This document shows, piece by piece, positions 53,904-64,000 of a stretch of DNA of 64,000 nt. Below the pieces are notes generated by a model that did no database searches, was not told the origin of the DNA, and saw only the letters and a list, made by a program, of their open reading frames with translations. The stretch covers positions 434,001-498,000 of the forward strand of contig AP026139.1 of the NCBI GenBank assembly GCA_030295235.1. Reading direction: 5' to 3'. Position numbers and translations under genes: made by a program. Origin of the DNA: Fistulifera solaris (lineage: Eukaryota; Bacillariophyta; Bacillariophyceae; Naviculales; Stauroneidaceae). Position 1 is the first letter of the stretch. Every line of letters begins with the position of its first letter.

Positions 53904-55460
53904 ATGTCGACACCGGTCACACGCTCACCGCCCTCCTCCCGAGAATCGAAACACAAACGGGTCCCCACCGATGAATTGCAAGAGAAGATGAAAAAGATGA
54001 TACAACTGCAGTATCAGCAACAAAGACAGCAACAACAAGCACCTTCCGCGGCGCGTCCGCCCCGATTTTCACCTCCCACAAAAAGCAAACCATCCGTCGA
54101 CGACAATACTAGAGTCGTCAAGGACGTTGATCCACTGCTGCGATTTCCGGACGTGGTGGATCCGGATGTTGGACACGGGACACTCTTTTTCCTACCGAAC
54201 ACAATTTGCAACGACTACGGTCGTTATCATCGGATGCTGGATCTCAAGCACCTAGTAAGGAATCCTTGTCGTCCGAGGCACGTCCTCCGCCGATACCACA
54301 TTACGGAGCACTCGATTCGGGCTCGTCGTTTCCGTCCTCGGGGGATGATGACGACGAAACGAATCAACTACATGACCATGGATATTCTGTAGATCCGTAT
54401 GCAGAGAATAGTCGATTTCTGATGCAACCATCGGTGGCGGAACATAACAACAGCATATGGGATGGGCATTGGATCGTCTACCCCATTGTGTCGTGTTGCG
54501 AAGACATCTGGACTTCGGAAGCCTTGCATCGGTCACTGTGTTTTGGGGCAATTGATGGAATGCTAACCGGTAGTGGCATTGTTGCCACATTTTGCGGGAT
54601 GGGGCTCATTGATTGGAGGACAGTAACCGTGAACACGGAAACTGCCTTTTACTACGGACGGTGGTGGTGGTCTTTTGTGCTGCGACTTGTTTTGCGGACT
54701 CGATATGTATGGCATTAGGACATATATGGACAACGCACGTCTTGGCGACCACGCAAGCTCGGGAACGCTCGGAAATGCGCACCACGATGAATTACGCTCA
54801 AGCGGATGTCAAAGGGCAACTTGTCGATATGCTCCTCTCGAAGGGCATGCTAAAAATCGATGCGATGAGTTTGGCCAATACACTGGAAGGGTATCCGGAT
54901 CTCTTTTAGCGGCTGTGATGGGGGAAGCACTAGCAAGTGTAAATGTCGAGATCTCATCTTCGAACGAATCCGAATACGACGCATTGATGGGTCGTCCAGG
55001 ATCGCGTCAGCAGCGTTCTGCCACACACGGTCGACAGCGCGAGTTTCCAATGGATCCAGATGCGGCTGCCGTGACACAATCGAATCGTGAAGCGCGCAAA
55101 GAATCCTTCTTTATGATGGTGGGGTTTTCTTCCTTCGCGGTCTTGCCCAGTTTGCTCCTACAATGGGTTCCCACCCTTTTGAACAGCAATGTGGATCACA
55201 AAAGCACTTCCGTTCATCCCGAGACCATGATAGTATCCATAATGGCCATCACCATGTGGTTACTAGGAATCTGGAAAAGCCGCTTTCTCGACAGTAATTG
55301 GTTCATGTTTGGAGTTGAAGCAGTATTGGTTTTAGTTGTCTGTATTGCTGCTGCTTACTTGGTTGGGTTTGGTGTACGCCATGCGTTTCTTCCTGAAGTG
55401 AGAATAGAAATTTTGCAAAAATCAAGCTTGTATTACAGCACAGAATCTGGTTCAAATTAG
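53904..55460 (+). CDS. VIT1/CCC1-type vacuolar iron (Mn) transporter
   Basis: ATG at 53904. The long Gln/Pro/Ser-rich cytosolic N-terminus (about 200 residues) precedes LHRSLCFGAIDGMLTGSGIVATFCGM, the first VIT helix with its metal-site Asp. Then come TVVVVFCAATCFADSICMALGHIW, the cytosolic TTQARERSEMRTTMN...DMLLSKGM stretch (the Glu/Met-rich metal-binding domain), KESFFMMVGFSSFAVLPSLLL and two more helices. Three T-run gaps were inferred: 54186-54190 (restores LFFPTEHNL), 54647-54650 (TETALLLRTVV) and 54904-54907 (PDLFLAAVMG). About 517 residues. It would move Fe2+ or Mn2+ into the vacuole against H+. Confidence 0.84.
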
Positions 55461-55586
55461 CAAAAATTCATTCAAATATTCGGACTAAGGAATAGCTATA
55501 CTTTTTGGGGCTAACTTTCAAAACCAGTATTATGTAACATGCATGAATCTCTATGTATATGTACGTTTGTTTTGTTCCGCCCGTGC

Positions 55587-56810
55587 TTAGCACATTAACC
55601 GATGCAAGTCATCGTTGCCGTTGTATAAAATAACAGCGACAAGGACGTTGATTATTCCCATGAAGTAAATACTATTGAGAGCTGTGCCGAACATAAAGTA
55701 AGACAAAATACCTGTGAGTGTGGCTGCGAGAGCCGTTGCGTAGCCTTTCAAAACACTGTCTGCGTATTTTAGAACGCTAGCCACGATGAGACCTCCCACA
55801 GCGTTGTTCACAACCGATAAGGCCGCCCAAGACGAAAAATTGTGAAATAGTCCGTTGGTTTTGATGACATCCCAATCTTGAATAAAAGCGTAGGTTCCCA
55901 TGGTAAAAATACTCATGAGGGCCAATTGAACTTGTGTGTAAGCTAGTCCATACTCCTGCTCCGAAATGTTTTTGTTTTTATTCCCTTTGATGACTCTTTC
56001 CGTGTAGACACTGGCAATACCCGAAGAGAAGGAAATACCGAGCGCTGCTGATATTCCCAGCGTCACTGAACTCGTCGAACCATTCGGATCATCCTTAGAA
56101 TCCCTTTGATCAGCCATGTTACATAACATGACACCGCAGGTAAGAAGTATTAGCGAAAGCAATTGAATGTACTTGAGCTTTTTCCGTAAAAAGATGACGG
56201 CGCACACAGCGGTGAATAGAAGTCGAGACTGACAGATGACACTGTAGAGCGCCGCATCGATATTCGCCAAAGCCACGTAAGCCATGCTCATCTGAAAATT
56301 GTAAGCACACGCCGGAACCACCAACAACATAGTATTCTTTCTGTCTTCCTTCAGAAACTTGGCAATGGAACCAATCGACTTTTTCTGAATGAACAAAATG
56401 TAGGAGCAACTGCCTGCAAGCTTGATCAGTTCCGACACCAAAACAGCTGCCGAGGCCAAGAAATTCGGCTGATTTTTCATTACAAAACGAATCAGAAGCA
56501 TGGAGAAGCAATTATGCAGAGTCAGTAACAACAACGCGAGCAGCCCCAAACGCGTGAGAACCGAAGTCGTCGATGATGATGACTCGTTGGATTCGCTCTT
56601 GTCGCTGTTGTAATCATCCACTGCCGTCAAGAGTCGCTTTTCTAGATCATCATCGTCCGATGAACTTTCCGAATCTAGGACGTAAGCGTCTTTCTGCGGC
56701 TTCATCATGGAAGCTCTATTGACGCGTTCCATCGCGACTTGCCTTCGCTGGACGGAAGGAGTAATATTGTGGGGAGCGAGCGATTCGAGTTTCCACCGTA
56801 GGGGCCGCAT
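55587..56810 (-). CDS. Nucleotide-sugar transporter (SLC35A type), paralogue of the gene at 46134
   Basis: Intronless, 407 residues, ATG at 56810, no frame error. Blocks match the other transporter nearly word for word: LHNCFSMLLIRFVMKNQPNFL, NFQMSMAYVALANIDAALYSVICQSRLLFTA, FSSGIASVYTERVIK, EYGLAYTQVQLALMSI, VLKYADSVLKGYATALAATLTGILSYFMFGTALNSIYFMGI. The N-terminal cytosolic domain is longer and rich in Ser/Asp. Divergence of the substrate-facing residues (AQN/LHN, NIN/NID) might mean a different nucleotide sugar. Confidence 0.9.
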   Translation of the reverse strand: MRPLRWKLESLAPHNITPSVQRRQVAMERVNRASMMKPQKDAYVLDSESSSDDDDLEKRLLTAVDDYNSDKSESNESSSSTTSVLTRLGLLALLLLTLHNCFSMLLIRFVMKNQPNFLASAAVLVSELIKLAGSCSYILFIQKKSIGSIAKFLKEDRKNTMLLVVPACAYNFQMSMAYVALANIDAALYSVICQSRLLFTAVCAVIFLRKKLKYIQLLSLILLTCGVMLCNMADQRDSKDDPNGSTSSVTLGISAALGISFSSGIASVYTERVIKGNKNKNISEQEYGLAYTQVQLALMSIFTMGTYAFIQDWDVIKTNGLFHNFSSWAALSVVNNAVGGLIVASVLKYADSVLKGYATALAATLTGILSYFMFGTALNSIYFMGIINVLVAVILYNGNDDLHRLMC

Positions 56811-57933
56811 CGTTCCTTAAGCCAACTTGTTATTCTTCATTCAGGCAGAGTTCTCGCGTTTCTTATAGATCTATTGGTAAAGACGTGACCTTCGAATACG
56901 GATAATGCAGTGCATTATAAAGACGAAATTTTCAGGCATTCGATACCACTGTTGGTTGTGTGAGCATAAACAACTAATCACTATTACATATGTAGTATAC
57001 GTCGAGCGCAAGCCACGCCATTGGGGACTTTTTGCATTTACACTAGTTAACTGTGTTGAGTACACTAGGACAGAAAAATAAGGATAAATAAGGATTATTT
57101 AAGGCAAACTGTGTAGATTTCGATTGAAATCGCCACTCTAAACTCTAAACTCTAAACGGACGCGCGTCGGCCAAAAGAATGAAATTGATCGTCAGCAAGC
57201 ACCTACATCACGTTTTCTTTCGTGCTTTCATAACTTGAAAACAAATTCTTTTGACAAATCCGATCGTCATGAAAATACTTTATTTCAGAAATATATGTTG
57301 AGACGTCTCCTCTAACACGACATCGACTGTAAACTCCGCGGAGTAACTGAATATAATCTCCGATTCGCTCCGTCCCGCCTTATGCGGATTACAGGGTGCC
57401 AAAAGATCACGACTTCAGTCAATACTTGGAATCGATTCTCAAAAGCAATAATAGGGCATTGTCGTCATCATTGATGACAATGTCTTTCACAGCGAATTGA
57501 TTTAGAATTGCCTCTCATCCCTCTTTTGAAATCACACGAGTATTCCTGTGATTTAATCGGACTTTCAGTCCCGGAACTTTTTGACGACGAATTTCATATG
57601 GACTAAACCTTACAAACTAAACTCTGCTTTTTACGTGCTGATGTGGTGAGCCAGCAAGTAGTAAGAGATCCAGCAAAGCATAGAGTATCATCGACGTCGC
57701 TGTTGGGAGTCTTAGAATAACGATGATGATTCATTCAGAATTCATGAGAAATAATGAGAATGGAAGTGTGTTCTCCCTAACCTTAAGGCCTACTGCCACC
57801 GATGCGATGACCTTTCACGACGATGCAATAAAGAAAGAAAAAAAAGGTGAATAATTTTATTGTGTCCTTCCTTTTTGAACCTAACAAGTACTTATTGAGC
57901 TTCACATTTCTCTTGTGGATCGAGAAAGCGAGA
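56811..57933. other. Intergenic, 1.1 kb
   Basis: Divergent region between the second transporter and the TPR-J protein. It contains the 7-bp tandem actctaa x3 at 57135-57155. No frame of coding character was found; 57260-57700 is AT-rich. Confidence 0.5.
57135..57155 (+). repeat. 7-bp tandem repeat (actctaa x3)
   Basis: Three exact copies. One base away from the plant-type telomere unit (ccctaaa), but far too short to be a telomere. Confidence 0.85.
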
Positions 57934-59065
57934 ATGGCAGACAACACACCAGAAAGCGAGGATTGGACACTCCAACTCAACGCGAACAAATCGTTAGGAG
58001 ATGACGCCTTCCGACGAGGCCAATACGACGAAGCGATTCAGCATTACACCACCGCGTTGTCTCTAGATCCTACTCATGCTGCTTTACTCAGCAATCGCTC
58101 GGCAGCATATTTGAAAGCAGGGCACAAATCGAAGGCATTGCATGATGCCCAACAAATTGATGTCACGGTCATGGGGATCAAAGCGTACAGCCGACTGGGT
58201 GCGGCACTGCAATCGCTCGGTCGATACGAGCCGGCCCTAAAAGAATGGCAGCGTGTATTGGAAAAAGATCCGCAAAATGTGGCTGCTTTACAAGGAAAAG
58301 AAGTCTGCGAGCGGGAATTGGAGAAACTGAAGGAAGAGGAGAAAAGCAAGGAAGTGGAGAAAGAAGGTACCGATACCGGTAGCGATGACGATTTAGACGA
58401 GTTTTTCAACGATGTTCAAGAGGCAGCAGAGCAAGCTGTGAAGCAGCAATTCGTGCCAGAAACATCAACTGAGGCAATACGGAATCACAAAAAGGATTTG
58501 GGCACAGCAAAGAGCAAACGGACCGATTGCTCGGTCCCAACTACCAATGGCGCAACCTCAATCCATTTTTTGTACTAGATATGGCTCATGATTCGGACGA
58601 AGAGGAAATTTCGCGACGGTTCAAAGCGCTGTCGTTGTTGCTGCATCCCGATAAACAGCACGGCGTTTCAGACGGCGAAAAGAAAGGATTCAACAAGCGT
58701 ACGACGAGGTACTTCAAGCAAAGACCAAGCTTCAGGATGAAAACAAGCGAAAACACGTACGAGATTTGATTGATGAAGGCTATCGGCAGGGAAAACTCGA
58801 TTGGGTAGCTAGCGGGAAACAGGGTTCCTTGGAGGAAGCCCAGAGCAAAGCAGTGCAAAAGATATTTGCTACGGCAGAGTACAACCGGCGGCAAGCCGAG
58901 CAGCGCATGCGAAATCATGAAAAAAGAGAAAGAGAGCAGGAGGAAGAGGAATTGCAAAAAGAAAAGAAGGAGCGAGAATTCAATACAAAGTGGAGTGAAA
59001 CAAATCGTCAGGAAAATCGCGTTGGTAATTGGAGAGATTTTGCGAGTAAGAAACGAAAGACATGA
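57934..59065 (+). CDS. TPR domain fused to a DNAJC8/SPF31-like J protein
   Basis: ATG at 57934; the frame upstream lacks a better start. Residues 10-125 are tetratricopeptide repeats (NKSLGDDAFRRGQYDEAIQHYTTALSLDP, AALLSNRSAAYLKAG, AYSRLGAALQSLGRYEPALKEW). An acidic linker follows, then the DNAJC8 part: LNPFFVLDM, EEEISRRFKALSLLLHPDKQHG with the HPD triad, KRKHVRDLIDEG, a Glu/Lys-rich helix and the closing NRVGNWRDFASKKRK. Two bases are missing: 58500-58502 (restores KDLGHSKEQTDRL) and 58678-58681 (restores GEKERIQQAYDEV). About 378 residues. DNAJC8 associates with spliceosomal proteins in animals. Confidence 0.84.
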
Positions 59066-59236
59066 GCTAACGGGAAACGTCATCACTTTTGTTTTCCGCC
59101 GGACGACTTTTAATATGCTAGACGCTCATTCGCATCACTCTAAGAAAATCATACGTAATAGAAGTATCAGCATATTTGACAGATACAATCCATCGAAAGA
59201 CTAAGTTTCCAGTAAACAATATGACAATGTACATTT

Positions 59237-59962
59237 TTAAACAAGTCTCTCAAAATGCACACCGTCAAGAATTCCTCCACGAAGAGTTCGCATGACAAGC
59301 CGCTCAAACTGAGTCTTATCTTTTCGGAAAAGCTCCGCAGCTTCGTGGTTGAGTGGATCATCCGGATTGGGTTCGTAAAACAAATAAATGAGCCCATAAA
59401 TGACCGAGTTAATATCAAGTACGGGTTTCCAATCCTCTCGCAGAATGTTCAAACACACTTTCCCTTGCAAATCAATGTTGGGATGGTATATCTTGGTGTT
59501 GCATTCGACTCGTGGTGGTGAATGAGGATAGTGAGGGGGGATTGTAAATGTGAAGTGATAAGTCGCTCCTTTCCACAAACCAGTATCTGGTGTGACCGAG
59601 ACATCAAACAAGGTCAAATCATTGGGGTTGGGAAATTTGATCGTAGCAACGTCGCCGCCGTCGAGTTCCGCAATGTCTTTAATTGAAGCGCATTTGTAAG
59701 ACTGGGTGTTGCGTCAAAAACACAGTCGTACATGGTGCAATAACTTACCAGTCTGAATACGAATCTCTCCCGGAGTACGCTTCTTTCCGGTCATTCCCGA
59801 CTCTCCGTTCTTGACCATTTTCTTTCCACCAATACCCAACAAGGAGACTTTTCGCGGCTGGTCGGCCGGTGCTTCAGCTGTCGTGGGTTGCTCCGCTTGC
59901 TGTTTCGATTCTTCCGCCGCTTTCTTGGCCTCGGCTTCGCGTTTCTTCTTCAATGCTAGCAT
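59237..59962 (-). CDS. UBC12: NEDD8-conjugating enzyme UBC12 (UBE2M)
   Basis: Exons are 59962-59749 and 59676-59237; the 72-bp intron joins GEIRIQT to DIAELDGG. The N-terminal 55 residues are Lys/Glu/Gln-rich and start MLALKKKREAE, the extension that UBC12 uses to dock on the NEDD8 E1. The UBC fold has YPHSPPRVEC, HPNIDLQGKVCLNILREDWKP with the catalytic Cys, YLFYEPNPDDPLNHEAA and a short C-terminal end. UBC12 charges cullins with NEDD8 in the nucleus/cytosol. No frame error. Confidence 0.94.
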
Positions 59963-60364
59963 ATTTTCGCGAAGAATCTAGGGTAAAGTATAGCAGTAGT
60001 TTGATCGTAGAAGGCGCAATGCGTTTCTGCTGATTGTTATGTGCCCTTCCCGTCGTGTCGATTATTCGTGCCGCGTTGGTGATTGCTGCGATTCTTAGCG
60101 GCAGGAAAAGAAGTATCATAAACAAAGTACGATTGTATTCGCGATCCGACTCACCCAATCATGGTTGCCCAGAGATCTAGGGCTACAGTATCAATCTTCC
60201 TGCAGAGTTTACGATGATTCTTTTCAAGGATATTCTAACATAGACTATATGACTTGAAAAATATAATTCTCAACCTCACAAACACGATACTACACAAACT
60301 GTACTTCTTAAAAAGTAGCTGCACCAGGCGCCGACAACCCAGTCATGGCGAGCCGTTTCTGTTT
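59963..60364. other. Intergenic, no supported gene
   Basis: 402 bp between same-strand (minus) genes. Probably the UBC12 promoter plus the 3' UTR of the PX/EDR2 gene. Confidence 0.5.
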
Positions 60365-62498
60365 TCACGTACAGCTTTCCCCTCCATCACTATCGACTTG
60401 CTCCAAAAGGGCATCGTTGTCATTGTGGGGTAATAAGGTCGGATAAGCGGGTGCTGTTAGTGGGTCGATACCGTGCAACCGCATCCCGACCAACATCTGT
60501 TCCGGCAGCTCATCCTCCTTGTTCCCTTGCACCACAAATCCAAGATTCAACGTCAAAATCTGCGTATAACTACGCGCCACGGATAAAATTCCCCGCGCAG
60601 CACTACTCGCCGCAATGTCTAAATCTGCTTCCAGGTACAAGCTTCGTTCGGAGCTAGCTGCACCGTAGTGATATTTCACCGGCAACTTATTGCCAATTAT
60701 AGCAGGCTTTCCGCCTACAACCTGTCTCACGACCCATGGTCCATCAATGACAACGGGTAGAATCTTTAAGGATTCGTTTTTGTGCTTCTCGTCGTTCATC
60801 AAAAAGCGACCTACAGCACGTTCGGGAGGCGACATGGAGTCCAAGGTATTACTGAGTCGCTTCTTCTCCTCTTCCGAGATCGACTCAAAGCCAGCACAAA
60901 CAAAAGGCAGAAAGCGGTCAGGTATTTCAAAATAGAAAAGCAACACTCCCCAAGGCAGGCGGAAGTTAATGACGAACGTCGGAACATCCCGCAAGTTGCC
61001 TCCAAAAATTCTAGGATTGAGAGCGACGTGCTCTGGGCACGTGTCAGTGAGCAACAACTCGAGACCTCGGGAAGGGAACAAATATTCCGCAGAGCCGATC
61101 TTCTTCTTGTCGCTTAGATAATTTGGACCGCGGACTTCGAAGTCACTCGGATCGGGATCCGACCATTTGTTGATGTAAGACCCAACGGGGGGAGATCCGG
61201 CTGGTAGTTTAGTCATTGGAGTCGTTTTCAGATTCGATTCGGTCTCGTTCATTGCAATGTCGGTCGAGTCCGAGGTCAACTTCTGTTGCGTCATTGCCCG
61301 TGAGAGTAATTCTCGCCCCGATTTATCATGCTGAATTGTCTCGTTCTGCTTAACGACAGCGATCATGCTAGGTGGTCGATCAAACCCACCTACCAAAGGA
61401 CGCGGGGTATGCAATCCCATGCAAAAAAGCCGCAAAAACAATTAATAGCGCAATATCAGCATCCAAGTGGACTTGAATTTGCGCCGCTTTCATCAAAATG
61501 CGAATCGCCGCCATGGCGATTGCAGCAAAAATCATGGGGTTGTTATCAATCATCTTTCCCAACTCCGTAGTGTCCGCGCGCACGACCGGTCCTGGTTGCG
61601 CATACGAAGGAACGAGCTCCGCAGGATGGCGATCGTCATCTAACAAAAGTCGAGCTTGTTCGCCTGCTATAGTAGCCAACTCCACTTCATCCGACTCTCG
61701 CTGCAACTGGGAACGCCTTCTTTTGTAAGACATCGGAACAATCACCGACCCGCCAATTGATGGAGGTTCCCCCACTGATGATTCGTCTCGCTTCGGAAAA
61801 TTCGAAGCCACTTTCTTGACACCATCACCCAACCACGCGAGTGGCGCCAAAATGGTGTCCGGTACCTGCTGGATGACTTTGTGACTGGCCGATCGAATCG
61901 ACAAAACCTGACGCTGGTGACGGAGTTCGTCCGGAATTGCGGCGCCTTCTTTGAGCAAAGCTTCTGCATCCACTTCGCAGCAGTGGTCGGTGAGAAAGAA
62001 TGTTCGTACGATAGTAGCGACTTTGGCAACTACTTCGTATTTTTCTACGTCTTCTGGTAAAGGAAAGCTTCGCACCGTGGCATCCAGAACCGAATCGATG
62101 ATCCGCTGTCGTTCCTTGGCAAGTAATTTGACGTACATAAAATTGACTTTTCCCAGGTACTGGGTCCGCTGAGAATCAATCAACTGCGATACTAAACGGG
62201 CATACTTGAGTGCCTTGTCACAGGGATCGGCAAGATTCTGCTCCTTGTGACTACTATTTTGAACGACTTGCTCGAGTTGATGCGCCAAACTACGAAATGC
62301 GCTGTACGTCTTGCTCAAGGCAAAGCTCGCAAATAATTCGGGCTCTTTCGGATAAACCAGTACGATAAAGTCACTTTCGACCGCCAAGCCACCATGAATG
62401 CGATAATGATCACAGGCGACGACTTGCGCTTTGACTTGAGACTTCTCAAGCGCTATCTGCAAGGGATTGGGTGTATCTTTGCCAGCAGTCGCTACCAT
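60365..62498 (-). CDS. PX-like membrane protein with EDR2_C (DUF1336) domain
   Basis: ATG at 62498. The N-terminal 140 residues resemble a phox (PX) phosphoinositide domain (KAQVVACDHYRIHGG, FALSKTYSAFRSLAHQLEQV). There is a helical middle, a hydrophobic hairpin (MIFAAIAMAAIRILM and ADIALLIVFAAFLHGIAYP), then the EDR2_C domain: FEVRGPNYLSDKKKIGSAEYLF, PTFVINFRLP, GGKPAIIGNKLPVKYHYG, LYLEADLDIAASSAAR and ELPEQMLVGMRLHGID. One base is extra near 61404-61407; removal joins GIAYP to RPLVGGFDRPP. About 710 residues. Such proteins bind lipids at organelle contacts; the exact role is unknown. Confidence 0.8.
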
Positions 62499-62921
62499 TT
62501 TAAGTGATGCACGTTTTTATAACAAACTTATTAGAGTATCAAGTGGGTTTGCGTAGACAATACTTTGACTTGCAACTCGGATAGCGTTCTGAGAGAATGT
62601 ATCAAGTTGATGCACCGCGAACGCATCTTTCCGAACATCCGGTTTTCATCAAAGCCGTGCCTTTATCGCGCCAAAAAAGTCGAATTTCTCTTCAATATGT
62701 AAAACATGTAAATAACATATGAATTGTCGCAGCGATATCAATGACGGTTTGCGGTCTGTCTTCTCGCCACAGCAAACGATCGCGAAACCCAGCACCATCG
62801 CATCTTCACTCGCCATAATCGACATTGACATCCGGCAAATTCCGAAACGCATCGTTGAGACAAATATTGGCATTGATTCTGTCTTTTCACCACACAACAA
62901 CAACAACAACAACCAAGAAAC
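62499..62921. promoter_or_regulatory. Divergent intergenic region, PX/EDR2 and RPB6
   Basis: 423 bp between two start codons, ending in a (caa) microsatellite at 62898-62915 within the presumed RPB6 5' UTR. Confidence 0.45.
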
Positions 62922-63356
62922 ATGAGTGACGACGAAGACCCCATCGGCTCGGGCGGAGGCTTTGACAATGAAGGAGGAGTATTCGAAGACGATCAGCCCG
63001 AAGCGGCCGAAGACGACGAAGTGCAATCGGATGAAGAAGGTTTGGATGTAACGGGAGAGCACACGAGTATTGTGGGTGTCGGGGAAGGAACCGAGGGAGG
63101 AGGTCGGAGTGTAGCGGCGGCGGAGCGGATCACGACACGCTATTTAACCAAATATGAGAAAGCACGCGTCCTCGGAACGCGTGCCTTGCAAATCAGCATG
63201 AATGCGCCCGTCATGGTCGATTTGGATGGAGAGACGGATCCTTTGAAAATTGCCGAGAAGGAACTTCGAGAACGAAAAATTCCCATCATTATCCGAAGGT
63301 ACATGCCAGACGGCAGTCACGAAGACTGGGCGGTCGATGAGCTAATAGTCGATTGA
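62922..63356 (+). CDS. RPB6: RNA polymerase I/II/III shared subunit RPB6
   Basis: Intronless, 144 residues, no frame error. The acidic N-terminus ([29 protein letters not shown]) is typical of RPB6. The conserved core is [61 protein letters not shown], ending ELIVD. It binds the clamp and assembly interface in all three nuclear polymerases. Confidence 0.96.
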   Translation: MSDDEDPIGSGGGFDNEGGVFEDDQPEAAEDDEVQSDEEGLDVTGEHTSIVGVGEGTEGGGRSVAAAERITTRYLTKYEKARVLGTRALQISMNAPVMVDLDGETDPLKIAEKELRERKIPIIIRRYMPDGSHEDWAVDELIVD

Positions 63357-64000
63357 AAGACTGGTTAAAACGGACGTGTTATTTTGTGTAGTCTATTGTT
63401 CCGTTTTAAAAGCAGTAGCCCAGCTGGTAGTTTTCTGTACGACGTCGCTCAGAAATTGTCGACAAGAAATATCACAAGATGACAATGGCAGACGCTTCGA
63501 AGAGTACAATTATTCTTGCAAACGCGTTCACACTTGCATTGTCGCACAAGGGTCTATCTAAATCGGATCGTTGTAAGGCTAGATGAGACAATGCCGTCTT
63601 TTCAGTCTCCGACCGAGGTCAACTTCACCCGCAGTGCGGTTTTCTGACGAGCACATCGGAAAGGCGCTCCGTTATTAACTCCATTTCTAGGTGTGTGGAT
63701 TTGACTTGTTAGTTTCGATGTGAACAAGCTCTACTAGACGTAACATAAAATGCAAAGAAAAAACTTAGAGAAGAAATAAATGCCCTCCCTCTCTAAATGG
63801 CTGATGGAATCTGGAATCTGAAGAAGAGAATTAGGGACATTGCCAATGATGCTTTCATCGTTCATCGAAGTTCGCCGTCTTTTTTTCAGACCCGTAACCC
63901 TCGTATCGTCTTGCCTCATCGCAAACGTCCGTCATTCGTGTTTCGCGTCCTTTTTTCATATTATTATTATTTCGGGGTCCTCCCTTTTCTGGTCGCCAAA
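63357..64000. other. Intergenic to window end
   Basis: 644 bp after RPB6. Only short frames of non-coding character; nothing supported. Confidence 0.5.

Noticed and set aside
57135-57155. Telomere-like repeat
   Set aside because: Only three units, sequence differs from both ttaggg and tttaggg types, and it lies between ordinary genes.

Overview
This window is nuclear DNA of a photosynthetic stramenopile, most probably a diatom. Four things point there. Genes are compact, with a few short GT-AG introns (57-128 bp, mostly 69-85 bp). Several proteins open with a signal peptide followed by an ASAFAP-like plastid motif (aromatic residue after an A/G site), the bipartite targeting signal of diatom plastids. 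The gene set is eukaryotic (RPB6, UBC12, OLA1, ATG14-like, nucleotide-sugar transporters). There are also tocopherol biosynthesis and a GH128 beta-1,3-glucanase-like enzyme, which fit a chrysolaminarin-storing alga. No rRNA, tRNA, transposase or CRISPR array was seen.

Layout. 0-4.6 kb: cobalamin-dependent methionine synthase, preceded in the same reading frame by part of a second, partly identical copy. 5.8-7.6 kb: two head-to-head small multi-pass membrane proteins. 8.0-9.4 kb: OLA1 GTPase. 9.6-13.3 kb: COX16-like protein divergent from a long secretory/plastid coiled-coil protein. 14.1-20.0 kb: an orphan, plastid gamma-tocopherol methyltransferase, a YafJ/DUG3-like glutamine amidotransferase, a JmjC protein and a small plastid protein. 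20.4-28 kb: class-V aminotransferase, acylated EF-hand protein, a plastid-type membrane protein, an ATG14/UVRAG-like protein, a pseudogene fragment and a zinc-finger pseudouridine synthase. 28.3-35.6 kb: secreted LRR protein, a three-exon mitochondrial ATP-synthase-f-like gene, an aspartyl beta-hydroxylase-like protein and a plastid FAD synthase fused to a MoaB/CinA-type domain. 35.9-41.1 kb: a graveyard of broken copies of one gene family. 41.4-64 kb: small plastid protein, double-SET protein, NUDT15-like hydrolase, tail-anchored orphan, two paralogous nucleotide-sugar transporters, Gfo/Idh/MocA oxidoreductase, GH128-like glucanase, sulfotransferase, DUF952, VIT-type iron transporter, TPR-DNAJC8 fusion, UBC12, PX/EDR2 protein and RPB6.

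A warning for users: about 34 single-base frameshifts interrupt otherwise well-conserved genes. Nearly all lie in short homopolymers, and about four out of five need one extra base. This looks like residual long-read indel error, not pseudogenisation. Gene spans below are given across such breaks. The family at 25.7-26.7 and 35.9-41.1 kb is different: it also has in-frame stops, truncations and rearrangements, so it is genuinely decayed. Neighbouring genes do not form operons; many are head-to-head pairs sharing 350-660 bp of upstream DNA.
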